Assembly (NCBI GenBank): GCA_910586535.1
Contig: CAJUHS010000006.1
Span: forward strand, 66,499-130,498
DNA: 64,000 bases
Origin: an uncultured Oscillospiraceae bacterium
GTDB taxonomy: Bacteria > Bacillota > Clostridia > Oscillospirales > Ruminococcaceae
Reading direction: 5' to 3'
Shown here piece by piece: positions 8,444-15,343 of this stretch. Below the pieces are notes generated by a model. That model searched no databases. It saw only the letters and a program-made list of their open reading frames with translations, and was not told where the DNA came from. Made by a program: the position numbers and the translations under genes. The first letter of the stretch is position 1; each line of letters begins with the position of its first letter.

Positions 8444-8500
8444 CCGTTTGAAGCCATTTGGTTCAAACCGCTTGACAAGATAATAACAAACGGTTATACT
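8444..8500 (+). promoter_or_regulatory. SDR promoter with upstream inverted repeat
   Basis: TTGACA (8472-8477) and TATACT (8495-8500) are 17 bases apart. Just upstream is an inverted repeat GTTTGAA (8446-8452) / TTCAAAC (8462-8468) flanked by CCG and CGG-type bases. Related AAACGG/AAACCG words recur at 8352, within the spacer and at 8513, which suggests binding sites for a regulator. The 70-base leader before the gene can fold as a hairpin (CCGG..GGAGA with TCTCC..CCGG, 8513-8547). The rest of 8309-8443 shows no gene. Confidence 0.75.
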
Positions 8501-8573
8501 ATAATTGAGATACCGGTTTGGAGATTTTCACCAAGGTCTCCCTCCGGACAAAAAATGCAAAGGAGTTTTTGTT

Positions 8574-9317
8574 ATGCTTAAAAACAAGGTTGCTGTTATC
8601 ACGGGCGGTACGCGGGGAATCGGTTTCGCAGCTGCGGAAATGTTCCTCAAAAACGGAGCAAAGGTGGCGGTTTTCGGTTCGAGAAAAGAAACCGTTGACG
8701 CCGCTCTCGAAAAACTCAAAGCCGCCGGTCCATCATTCGAGGTGATTGGCCTGTACCCCGACCTGTCAGACTACGGCGCAGTGGAAAAGGCTTTCGCTCA
8801 GGTAAAGGACGCTTTCGGCAGGATCGACATTCTTGTAAACAATGCGGGAATTTCCGCCCGCGAACCTATTGAGGCTTACGATCCCGAAGCATTCAAGAAA
8901 ATCATGGATATTAATGTTACCGCAGTATTCAACGGCTGCAAGGCTGTCGTTCCATATCTCAAAGAAGCCGGCGGAGGCTCAATAATCAACACCAGCTCCA
9001 TGGTAAGCATTAACGGACAGCCCAGCGGAGTCGGATATCCTGCTTCAAAGTTTGCGGTAAACGGTCTTACAAAGAGCCTTGCCCGCGAACTCGGCAAGTA
9101 CAACATCAGAGTAAACGCGGTAGCCCCCGGCGTTACAAGGACAGATATGGTCGCTGCCCTCCCCGAGGAAATGGTAAAGCGGGTTTCCGCTCCTATCCCG
9201 CTCGGCAGAGTGGGCGAGCCAGAAGAGGTTGCAAGCTGCTTCCTGTTCCTCGCCAGCGATATGGCAAGCTACGTTTCGGGAACTATCCTTTCCGTTGACG
9301 GAGCAAACATCGTTTGA
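8574..9317 (+). CDS. Short-chain dehydrogenase/reductase (FabG-like)
   Basis: A 247-residue classical SDR. The cofactor motif TGGTRGIG is at residues 11-18, NNAG occurs in the middle, and the catalytic Ser-Tyr-Lys is seen as 'INTSSM' and 'GYPASK'. 'PIPLGRVGEPEEVA' and 'VSGTILSVDGA' close the fold as in 3-oxoacyl-ACP reductases. 'GSR' after the second beta strand favours NADP(H). ATG 8574 is preceded by AGGAG; the frame extends upstream but those residues are not SDR-like. The gene is monocistronic, with its own promoter and terminator and no fatty acid genes nearby, so the substrate may be a sugar, steroid or other alcohol rather than an acyl-ACP. Confidence 0.9.
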   Translation: MLKNKVAVITGGTRGIGFAAAEMFLKNGAKVAVFGSRKETVDAALEKLKAAGPSFEVIGLYPDLSDYGAVEKAFAQVKDAFGRIDILVNNAGISAREPIEAYDPEAFKKIMDINVTAVFNGCKAVVPYLKEAGGGSIINTSSMVSINGQPSGVGYPASKFAVNGLTKSLARELGKYNIRVNAVAPGVTRTDMVAALPEEMVKRVSAPIPLGRVGEPEEVASCFLFLASDMASYVSGTILSVDGANIV

Positions 9318-9340
9318 TTAACCGTTTCTATTAAATATTT

Positions 9341-9372
9341 AAAAAGGCAGTCTGTTTAAGGCTGCCTTTTCT
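9341..9372 (+). terminator. Terminator of the SDR gene
   Basis: The stem AAAGGCAG / CTGCCTTT is followed by a T-rich run, 24 bases after the stop codon. Confidence 0.85.
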
Positions 9373-9414
9373 CTGCTTCCTGCAAAAAAATTTCCGTATA
9401 TCTGTATATTTTTT

Positions 9415-9483
9415 TGCAAAGTATACTTGACAAAAAATGCAAAGCGTGCTATACTAAAAATGCAAAGTAAACTATACAAACCA
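9415..9483 (+). repeat. Three 23-bp direct repeats overlapping a promoter
   Basis: TGCAAAG begins exactly at 9415, 9438 and 9461, each followed by a TATAC(T)-containing half and an A-rich end, giving three adjacent 23-bp units. They overlap a consensus promoter: TTGACA 9427-9432, 17-base spacer, TATACT 9450-9455. The arrangement fits cooperative repressor binding, most simply autoregulation by the XRE protein encoded 104 bases downstream. Between 9484 and 9586 there is no gene; TTTAGTCTAAGC (9492) and GCTTTTAGACC (9546) form a loose inverted repeat in the leader. Confidence 0.8.
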
Positions 9484-9586
9484 ATACTGATTTTAGTCTA
9501 AGCAAAAATTTACTTATATGATTCTTGCGCAGATTTTTTAGCTACGCTTTTAGACCGAAATTAGTATAAAAGGACGGAGGTGTGCC

Positions 9587-9787
9587 TTGAAAACAAGAAT
9601 ACAGGAGCTGCGCAAGGAACGCAAGATATCACAGGAAGAGCTTGCCCTGGCGGTAGGAGTTACAAGGCAGACCATCACCTCGCTGGAATGTGAAAAATAC
9701 ACGGCTTCTCTTGCGCTGGCTTATAAGATCGCAAAATATTTCGGAATGACTATCGAAGAGGTATTCCTTTTCGACGACCTGATTTGA
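9587..9787 (+). CDS. Small XRE-family transcriptional regulator
   Basis: A 66-residue protein that is essentially one helix-turn-helix: 'MKTRIQELRKERKISQEELA', then 'VGVTRQTITSLE', then 'YTASLALAYKIAKYFGMTIEEVF'. This is the short YozG/cro-like class that usually controls its own operon. It starts at TTG 9587 with GGAGG six bases upstream. It leads a cassette of small membrane proteins (13-base gap to the next gene) and is the likely binder of the three 23-bp repeats upstream. The target and any signal are unknown. Confidence 0.9.
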   Translation: MKTRIQELRKERKISQEELALAVGVTRQTITSLECEKYTASLALAYKIAKYFGMTIEEVFLFDDLI

Positions 9788-9800
9788 AAGGAGAATCATC

Positions 9801-10046
9801 ATGAAATGCTTCAAATGCCGCGTACAAAATAATTACAGAAAAAGAGGCTTTAAGCTTGCAATGCAGGCGGTGCTTTTAGTGTGGTGCACGGCTATGTTTA
9901 TCGCCCGCGGAGATTTTGAACTGCCCCGTACCGCAAACAATATCCTTAACTTTGTACAGGGTATGTCCGCAAGTATCTGGATAGCGTGGACGGCGTTCTG
10001 TATGGTCAGAAAGGAAAGTCCCTTTGCGTGCAGGAGGGAGAAATAA
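9801..10046 (+). CDS. Small membrane protein (81 residues)
   Basis: The sequence starts 'MKCFKCRVQNNYRKRGFKLA', a basic cytoplasmic tail with a CxxC pair. Two hydrophobic segments follow (about residues 20-35 and 55-70) and a basic C-terminus ends 'CRREK'. AAAGGAG lies seven bases before ATG 9801. The stop codon overlaps the next start (TAATG). No family recognised. Its position between an XRE regulator and a four-helix membrane protein suggests a regulated membrane module. Confidence 0.75.
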   Translation: MKCFKCRVQNNYRKRGFKLAMQAVLLVWCTAMFIARGDFELPRTANNILNFVQGMSASIWIAWTAFCMVRKESPFACRREK

Positions 10047-10498
10047 TGGAAGAATTCAGAAACCAGATCAGAAAAACTCTTAATATTTACAGAGCTGTTC
10101 TTATCGCTGCAATTATAATATTAATAGTTCTGAACATTGCTGAAATAACCGCCATGTCCGGCGAAAAAGACACAAAAGACCTCAGCAACGGATTCGGCAC
10201 GGGCATGTGCGCGTCAATAATAACTCTTATGATAATAAATTTTTGCAGATACAGCGCCGCTCTCAAAAATGATGAAAAACTGAAAAAGCTTTACATTTTA
10301 CAGACCGATGAGCGGGAGCGGCTTATTTACGAAAAGTCCAACTCATCGTCTTTCAGGGCGGTAATTATTCTTTTGGGATTTACAGCAATGATTGCGTCAT
10401 TTTTCTCTAAAACGATATTTTATACCGTTGTTGCAATAATTATTGCCATTGCATTTATTCAAGCCGCTTTCAGGTTCTATTACCGCAGAAAATATTGA
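10046..10498 (+). CDS. Four-helix membrane protein (150 residues)
   Basis: Hydrophobic segments lie at about residues 16-36, 52-68, 103-120 and 123-142. A conserved-looking cytoplasmic linker 'LYILQTDERERLIYEKS' stands between helices 2 and 3, and the end is 'FRFYYRRKY'. ATG 10046 overlaps the previous stop (TAATG) and has AGGAGGGAG upstream. The DERE-type linker and four-helix layout are common in small membrane proteins that follow XRE regulators in Firmicutes; biochemical role unknown. The next locus (10587) is a decayed paralogue. Confidence 0.8.
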   Translation: MEEFRNQIRKTLNIYRAVLIAAIIILIVLNIAEITAMSGEKDTKDLSNGFGTGMCASIITLMIINFCRYSAALKNDEKLKKLYILQTDERERLIYEKSNSSSFRAVIILLGFTAMIASFFSKTIFYTVVAIIIAIAFIQAAFRFYYRRKY

Positions 10499-10515
10499 TC
10501 GGGTATGTACCCGAT
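10498..10515. other. Perfect 18-base hairpin after the membrane gene
   Basis: ATCGGGTA-TG-TACCCGAT starts at the last base of the stop codon. It has no T run, so it is more likely an mRNA-stabilising or attenuating hairpin than a terminator. Confidence 0.5.
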
Positions 10516-10586
10516 AGACGGATAAATTTTACGGCTTTTGCTTAAAGGATATTATGAGAGTAAATTTTATAAAGGAGTGTATTTTT

Positions 10587-11018
10587 ATGGACGAATTTAA
10601 GAAAAACCGTATCGCAAAATTTATGCTGACCAACGCGGCGGGGATATGGATTATTGCAGCGTACAAATTTATGGACAGGAAAATAGGCGGTCTTTGCAGC
10701 TTCGCAGAAGCAGTCTGCATTGTGATATGCTTTATATGAGCGGGGTATATGATATATCAGAGCTTCCATAGGTATATTCTGCATATAGACGGAAAAAAGC
10801 TTGAAGAAGCATACATAAGATCAAAGGACGAGAGGAATATCCGAATAAGCAAGAAAACTGCCGGCGCAAGCTTTACCGTGTCTCTGTACACCGTCTGCTT
10901 CGGAACGGTGATCTCGTCGTTTTTCTCGCGGGAAATATGTCTTGCGATGATATGCGTTATTGCTGTCATGGCAGTATGCAGGCTCTGCTTCAAATTCTAC
11001 TATGACCGCAGATATTGA
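10587..11018 (+). pseudogene. Decayed paralogue of the four-helix membrane protein
   Basis: ATG 10587 has AAAGGAG upstream and opens a frame 'MDEFKKNRIAKFML...VICFI', then TGA at 10737-10739. The same frame then continues without another stop to 11018 ('AGYMIYQSFHRY...FKFYYDRRY'). The joined product matches the upstream gene throughout: 'MxEF' start, four hydrophobic segments, 'SKDERNIR' against 'TDERERLI', and the end 'FKFYYDRRY' against 'FRFYYRRKY'. A single TGG-to-TGA change would explain it (Trp predicted at that position). The second half could still be made from ATG 10749 but lacks a good ribosome site. TGA is an ordinary stop in the neighbouring genes, so recoding is unlikely. Confidence 0.7.
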
Positions 11019-11042
11019 CGCAGCTAAGGCGGGTCAGTTGCG

Positions 11043-11294
11043 CTAATCCCTGAATATCAGCAGCTTGTACGGCTCGGTGCCGAGAGCGGCGGCAACGTTG
11101 AATATCACCTCCAGGGAAACATTGTGGACGATATTTGCGGCTTCTATGGCGCTGATATGCGAACGGCTTATCCCTGCCGCTTCTGCAAGCTCCTCCTGGG
11201 TAAAGCCCTGAAGCTTGCGGTAGTAGGCGATGTTCAGCCCAAGCTGAATGTACTTGTATTCGTTCTGCTTAGAGATTTTTGTGGATCTTGACAT
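11043..11294 (-). CDS. XRE-family transcriptional regulator
   Basis: An 83-residue protein with a central helix-turn-helix ('YYRKLQGFTQEELAEAAGIS' then 'RSHISAIE') and a C-terminal extension 'LEVIFNVAAALGTEPYKLL'. I chose ATG 11294 because GAGGGTGA lies six bases upstream; the longer frame from 11327 has no ribosome site. It is convergent with the membrane protein cassette, ending 24 bases from it, and could be its second regulator. The Ser-to-Ala/Ile pattern of the recognition helix differs from that of the 9587 regulator, so they probably bind different operators. Confidence 0.88.
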   Translation of the reverse strand: MSRSTKISKQNEYKYIQLGLNIAYYRKLQGFTQEELAEAAGISRSHISAIEAANIVHNVSLEVIFNVAAALGTEPYKLLIFRD

Positions 11295-11498
11295 TTTCTT
11301 CACCCTCTCTCTAAATAATTTTATCAAATTTTAATAAGGTTATACACTTTTTGATATTATGCTATTGCTTTTTATTAAAAAGCATGATATTATTATAAAA
11401 AAGTGCAGGTATTTTGACGCCGTGCATTATATGCTTTGAGTTTCGCTTATATACAAAATAAGCATATAGTATGACAGTTTATTGTACACTATAGTCAA

Positions 11499-11527
11499 TT
11501 GACAAAGCTGTAAAAAGATAGTATAAT
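11499..11527 (+). promoter_or_regulatory. Promoter of the ABC exporter operon
   Basis: A perfect TTGACA (11499-11504), 17 bases, then TATAAT (11522-11527). The -10 lies inside an imperfect palindrome ATAGTATAATTGTACTAT (11519-11536), a possible operator. The upstream part of this 370-base gap (11295-11498) is AT-rich and shows no gene. Confidence 0.85.
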
Positions 11528-11570
11528 TGTACTATATAATTAATACAGTAATATTAAAGCATTAAACCAG

Positions 11571-11620
11571 CCCCCTTGACGGGGCGCAGCAAAGCTGCAA
11601 AACCGCATATGCAGCTTTGG
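11571..11620 (+). other. Structured leader of the ABC operon
   Basis: CAAAGCTGC (11590-11598) pairs with GCAGCTTTG (11611-11619), with flanking C-run and G-run able to extend the stem. It lies in the roughly 130-base 5' leader between promoter and start codon. It may be a regulatory hairpin or an intergenic repeat. Confidence 0.5.
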
Positions 11621-11666
11621 GGGTAACATTTGAGGCGGGGACTGCCCGCGGAAAGGAAGAAATTTT

Positions 11667-12413
11667 ATGGCATCGGTTCTTGAAGTCAGGGGACTTTCAA
11701 AAAAGTACCCCAAGAAAGACGTTTTAGCTGCCGACGGGGTAAGCTTCAGCGTTGACGAAGGCGAGATATTCGCTCTTATAGGTCCAAACGGAGCAGGCAA
11801 AACAACTACCATTCGCATGATATCCACTCTTATACAGCCCACTGGCGGAGACGCTGTCGTGGCGGGGCACAGCGTTGTTAAGGAACCCGACAAGGTAAGG
11901 GAGAACATCACATATCTCCCCGACGAAGCAGGAGCCTACAAGACCATGACGGGCATAAATTATCTTGAATTTATGGCGTCCCTTTTTGCAAAGGACAAGG
12001 ACGAGCTTGACAAATACGTGGAGCGGGGCAAGGCTATATGCGGTCTGGAGGACAGACTTTCGGACAAGATAGGAGGCTACTCCCGCGGCATGATAAGAAA
12101 GCTCCTGCTCGCAAGGGCGGTAATGACCGAGCCTAAGCTCGCTATAATGGACGAGGCGACTTCCGGTCTGGACGTTATAAACGCTCTTGAAATACGCAAA
12201 ATGATAAAGGCTCTTGCCAAGGAACACCACATGGCGTTCCTGCTGTCCTCCCACAATATGCTTGAGATCGAGTACGTTTCCGACCGCGTGGGTATAATGA
12301 CCGGCGGAAAGCTCATGGCTGTGGGACGTATCGGCGAACTTAAAGAGCGGTACGAAGCCGCTAACCTTGAGGAAGTATTTGAAAGGGTGGTGAAGAACAA
12401 TGAAGTTCGGTAA
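11667..12413 (+). CDS. ABC transporter ATP-binding protein (NatA-like)
   Basis: A 248-residue ABC ATPase. Walker A is GPNGAGKTT near residue 40, the signature is degenerate (YSRGMIRKLLLARA), Walker B is LAIMDEATSGLD, and the switch His is in 'LLSSHNMLE'. This is the ABC-2/drug and sodium exporter subgroup (NatA/CcmA-type). GGAAAGGAAG precedes ATG 11667. The last 14 bases overlap the permease gene, so the two proteins form one exporter. The substrate cannot be told from sequence; Na+, an antibiotic or a peptide are typical for relatives. Confidence 0.92.
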   Translation: MASVLEVRGLSKKYPKKDVLAADGVSFSVDEGEIFALIGPNGAGKTTTIRMISTLIQPTGGDAVVAGHSVVKEPDKVRENITYLPDEAGAYKTMTGINYLEFMASLFAKDKDELDKYVERGKAICGLEDRLSDKIGGYSRGMIRKLLLARAVMTEPKLAIMDEATSGLDVINALEIRKMIKALAKEHHMAFLLSSHNMLEIEYVSDRVGIMTGGKLMAVGRIGELKERYEAANLEEVFERVVKNNEVR

Positions 12414-13767
12414 TTTGCTTAAAAAGGAGCTGCGGGAGCTTATCACAAAGCAGGCGCTAATCAGTATGGTATTCACAATGGCGCTGCTTATCTTTATGGG
12501 ACAGATCATGGGCGGCGCAATGGAGGAAGGCTTTGACACATCCAAAATAACTCTCTGCAATCAGGACGACAGTCAGTTTACCGCCGGCATTCTGAAAAAA
12601 ATAGAAGCCTCCAAAGCTACGGAAATAAACTACGTGACCTTTGAAAGCGACGACTACGCCGCAGAGCTGGAAAGGCTGGATATTAAAAACGCCGTTATAA
12701 TTCCTAAAGGATACGGCGAGAGCATTACGGAGAAAAAAGAACCCGCACTGATAAAATTTGTCAGCAAAATGCAGGCGGGAGGAATAACCTCCTCGATCAG
12801 CACAGTATCGGGTGCGGACGTTATCGACGAAATACAAAACGTCTGCATGAACGAAGTCATGAGCGGGAACTACGGTCTTACTGACAGCGACATCGCTCTT
12901 ATAAGAGAGCCTATGACAACAGTTGAGTACACGGTAAACAACGGCAAGACCGCTCAGGTGTCCGCCTCAGCGCTGGGAGCCATAACCATGATGCAGTCCA
13001 TGATAGCGCCCTTTGCGATATTCTTTCTGCTTCTTATGGCGTCCCAGATGATAATGACCGCTATTTCCACCGAAAAGATAGACAAAACCCTTGAGACGCT
13101 TTTATCCGCTCCTGTTTCGAGAATGACCGTTCTGTCCGCAAAAATGGTTGCCGCAGTTATCACCGCTCTGATGAACGCACTGTTTATGATAGTGGGATTT
13201 GCGTTCTACATGATGGGCATGATGGGAAGCGCGACGGCTGAAATGTCCACGGCTGTAAACGGCATTGATCCGGCGGTAATGACAGAGGGCGTTACAAATA
13301 TCGGTCAGGCTATGGCTGATCTGGGACTTTCCCTTACTCCGCTGAGCTACGTGCTTTTCGCGGTACAGCTTTTCTTTACCGTGGCGATAGGACTTTCCGT
13401 TTCGCTTATCCTCGGCGCAATGGCTACGGACATAAAATCTGTCCAGACGCTTGTTATGCCGATAATGATAGCGGTAATGATACCCTTTTTCATCACAATG
13501 TTCATGGACGTAAACTCTATGTCGGCAGTGTTTAAATTTGTGGTCTACGCCATACCATTTACCCACACCTATACTGCTCTTTCAAATCTTATGAACGGAA
13601 ATATGCTTGTCTTCTGGGGAGGACTTGTGTACCAGATAATTTTCTTTGCGGTGTGTATGTTCCTTGCGGTAAGAATGTTCACCACCGACAAGCTGTTCAC
13701 AATGTCGTTTTCAACTGGCTCGGCAGCGAAAAAACGCGGTAAGAAACCTCTGCCCAACGAACAGTGA
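12400..13767 (+). CDS. ABC-2 family permease (NatB-like)
   Basis: A 455-residue permease. An N-terminal transmembrane segment near residues 18-38 is followed by a large extracytoplasmic domain (about 40-190). Five or more C-terminal helices (about 200-430) follow, with 'TEKIDKTLETLLSAPVSRM' in the second cytoplasmic loop, the hallmark of ABC-2/NatB permeases. The C-terminus is cytoplasmic and basic. It overlaps the ATPase gene by 14 bases and is followed after 21 bases by a small membrane protein gene in the same operon. Likely a homodimeric export channel with the 11667 product. Confidence 0.9.
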   Translation: MKFGNLLKKELRELITKQALISMVFTMALLIFMGQIMGGAMEEGFDTSKITLCNQDDSQFTAGILKKIEASKATEINYVTFESDDYAAELERLDIKNAVIIPKGYGESITEKKEPALIKFVSKMQAGGITSSISTVSGADVIDEIQNVCMNEVMSGNYGLTDSDIALIREPMTTVEYTVNNGKTAQVSASALGAITMMQSMIAPFAIFFLLLMASQMIMTAISTEKIDKTLETLLSAPVSRMTVLSAKMVAAVITALMNALFMIVGFAFYMMGMMGSATAEMSTAVNGIDPAVMTEGVTNIGQAMADLGLSLTPLSYVLFAVQLFFTVAIGLSVSLILGAMATDIKSVQTLVMPIMIAVMIPFFITMFMDVNSMSAVFKFVVYAIPFTHTYTALSNLMNGNMLVFWGGLVYQIIFFAVCMFLAVRMFTTDKLFTMSFSTGSAAKKRGKKPLPNEQ

Positions 13768-13788
13768 TAACTACGGAGGCTTAGAAAA

Positions 13789-14085
13789 ATGAGCGGCGAA
13801 AAAAGAACTATCTATGTCCCCCGCGAACGGAAATCAGTACTGCTTCGGACGTGCAGCGCGCTTTTCTGCATAGGCACGGCTGTAATGTGGCTGTCAAAGG
13901 ACAGGTTCGGATTTGAAAAGGGCGATCTGCTTATAATGAGCGGCACAGCGGTGCTGCTGATCACTCTGTCCCTTACCGGCAGACGCGCCGAGCGCAAAGC
14001 TGCCGCCGACAGCGAAACTATCCGGCGCATACGCGAGGAGACGGGAAAAGGAGACTACAACAGCGATATTTTTTATGATAAGTAA
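13789..14085 (+). CDS. Small two-helix membrane protein of the ABC operon
   Basis: A 98-residue protein with hydrophobic segments at about residues 22-38 and 46-63, a basic loop 'GRRAERKAAADSETIRRIREE' after the second, and a polar tail. CGGAGG lies ten bases before ATG 13789. It lies 21 bases after the permease and before the terminator at 14120, so it is the last gene of the exporter operon. No family recognised; possibly an accessory or regulatory subunit. Confidence 0.7.
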   Translation: MSGEKRTIYVPRERKSVLLRTCSALFCIGTAVMWLSKDRFGFEKGDLLIMSGTAVLLITLSLTGRRAERKAAADSETIRRIREETGKGDYNSDIFYDK

Positions 14086-14119
14086 AACACAGTTTACGGC
14101 AGACTGAACAGAGCAGCAG

Positions 14120-14153
14120 CCTGACGGGAGGATGTACCGCCCGTCAGGTTTTC
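14120..14153 (+). terminator. Terminator of the ABC operon
   Basis: The stem CCTGACGGG / CCCGTCAGG is followed by TTTTCC, 34 bases after the last stop codon. Confidence 0.85.
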
Positions 14154-14451
14154 CATGTGATATTCAGGCGGTTGATTGTAGAGGTTATGGCGGTAATTAT
14201 CAAATCCCCCTCCGATTATCGGTCAAAAGATATGCTGTTCCCTGAGACAGAGCATAATCAAAACCGCTATCCGTGGCCGAGTAAACTCAGCCGGCTAAAA
14301 AGGTGATATAGCAGGCAGAAAAAGAAACTTAAATGTTATTACTGGGAGCGAAAGGTATCTCATTTTCGCTCCCGGAATTTTTTTATTAAAAAAATGAACC
14401 GCATACAAAGTCATGGCGAATATAGAGTGAACAGGCAGTGGAGGTGAAATA
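14154..14451. other. Intergenic region with internal terminator
   Basis: No gene seen in about 300 bases. Bases 14342-14385 form a strong hairpin (GGGAGCGAAA / TTTTCGCTCCC) followed by T7, a terminator on the plus strand with no gene directly in front. It may end a short untranslated RNA or a vanished gene. It could also control entry into the sigma factor operon, whose GTG start is 70 bases further on. Bases 14210-14300 contain several short complementary words but no riboswitch class I can name. Confidence 0.55.
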
Positions 14452-14976
14452 GTGAACGCAAGGGAAATAGAAAAATGTATCGATGATTTTGGTACAGATA
14501 TATATAGGTTCTGCCTAAAGCTCTGTGTGGACAAGTCAGATGCTGAGGACTTATACCAACAGACTTTCTTAAAAGCGTTAGAAAAAGATTGGAGGCTTGA
14601 CTGGGAGAAAAACCCGAAAGCATTGTTTTTCTCTTTAGCACATAATCTTTGGAAAAGCGACAGACGAAAACAGGCACGGCGGAATATGATTGCTCCTTGC
14701 AGCAATCTTGATGAAGAAACGGAAACGGTACTGCATTCTGAAGAAAATATTGAAGAAAGCTATTTTCAAAAAGAACTGATTTCAGAAGTCCGTCAGATCA
14801 TTCAAACTCTTCCTGAAAAATTTCAAGTCCCACTGATATTGTTTTACCTTTCCGATTGTTCCATAGAGCAAATAGCGGCTATTATAAAAAAACCGCCTGG
14901 TACTGTGAAAAGTCGATTATTTAAGGGAAGAAACCTAATAAAAAAGAAATTGGAGGACGCTGGTTATGAAAGATAA
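14452..14976 (+). CDS. ECF-type RNA polymerase sigma factor
   Basis: A 174-residue sigma-70 family protein. Region 2 is seen as 'YRFCLKLCVDKSDAEDLYQQTFLKAL' in two stretches, and region 4 as 'LPEKFQVPLILFYLSDCSIEQIA' plus 'PPGTVKSRLFKGRNLIKKKL'. It starts at GTG 14452 with GGAGGTG upstream. Its end overlaps the next gene by 11 bases. The following two membrane proteins are the probable anti-sigma/sensor partners. Base composition and codon use look more AT-rich than the flanking housekeeping genes, which is compatible with recent acquisition of the three-gene operon. Confidence 0.9.
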   Translation: MNAREIEKCIDDFGTDIYRFCLKLCVDKSDAEDLYQQTFLKALEKDWRLDWEKNPKALFFSLAHNLWKSDRRKQARRNMIAPCSNLDEETETVLHSEENIEESYFQKELISEVRQIIQTLPEKFQVPLILFYLSDCSIEQIAAIIKKPPGTVKSRLFKGRNLIKKKLEDAGYER

Positions 14977-15343
14977 CCGTTCTAACACAAAAATAGAAGA
15001 AATCATCCGAGCTTCTGTTAAAGTGACTGATACGCCAACCACAGAACAGAATAATAAACTTAAAGCGGCTCTGTATCAACAGGAAGCTCTCCTGCAAAAA
15101 CGGCCTGCTGCACACACCTTGTCACTCTGGTTTTTGCCAATGGTATTGAATTTGGTGATTTTTTCTTTGATGACTGTTTTGACGCTTACAATGATTGAGA
15201 ATATTTATTTGTCTTACTTTGCCGCAGGCATTTGCTTTTACGTTAGTATGGCAGGTATACTGCTTACCATAGTAGGCGTAAAAAGAGCAAACATAAAAAA
15301 AGCCATCACAATCCGCATTGAGAAAAGAGGTTTATTGGTATGA
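14966..15343 (+). CDS. Putative anti-sigma factor, two-helix membrane protein
   Basis: A 125-residue protein with a charged N-terminal half (about residues 1-48), two hydrophobic segments (about 52-73 and 80-102) and a basic tail. It overlaps the ECF sigma gene by 11 bases and the next gene by four. This position and layout (cytoplasmic N-terminus, then membrane anchor) fit an anti-sigma factor, although the classical zinc-binding HxxxCxxC motif is absent. GGAGGAC precedes ATG 14966. Confidence 0.7.
   Translation: MKDNRSNTKIEEIIRASVKVTDTPTTEQNNKLKAALYQQEALLQKRPAAHTLSLWFLPMVLNLVIFSLMTVLTLTMIENIYLSYFAAGICFYVSMAGILLTIVGVKRANIKKAITIRIEKRGLLV

Noticed and set aside
9415..9483. CRISPR-like short direct repeats
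   Set aside because: Only three units, with no spacers between them and no cas genes. They overlap a promoter and fit operator repeats.
10737..10739. TGA read as selenocysteine or tryptophan
   Set aside because: TGA ends several neighbouring genes, there is no SECIS-like hairpin immediately after, and the codon sits in a hydrophobic helix of a small paralogue; a nonsense mutation is simpler.
14210..14340. TPP riboswitch (CTGAGA word at 14243)
   Set aside because: The second conserved half and the required stems are missing, and the downstream gene is a sigma factor, not thiamine metabolism.
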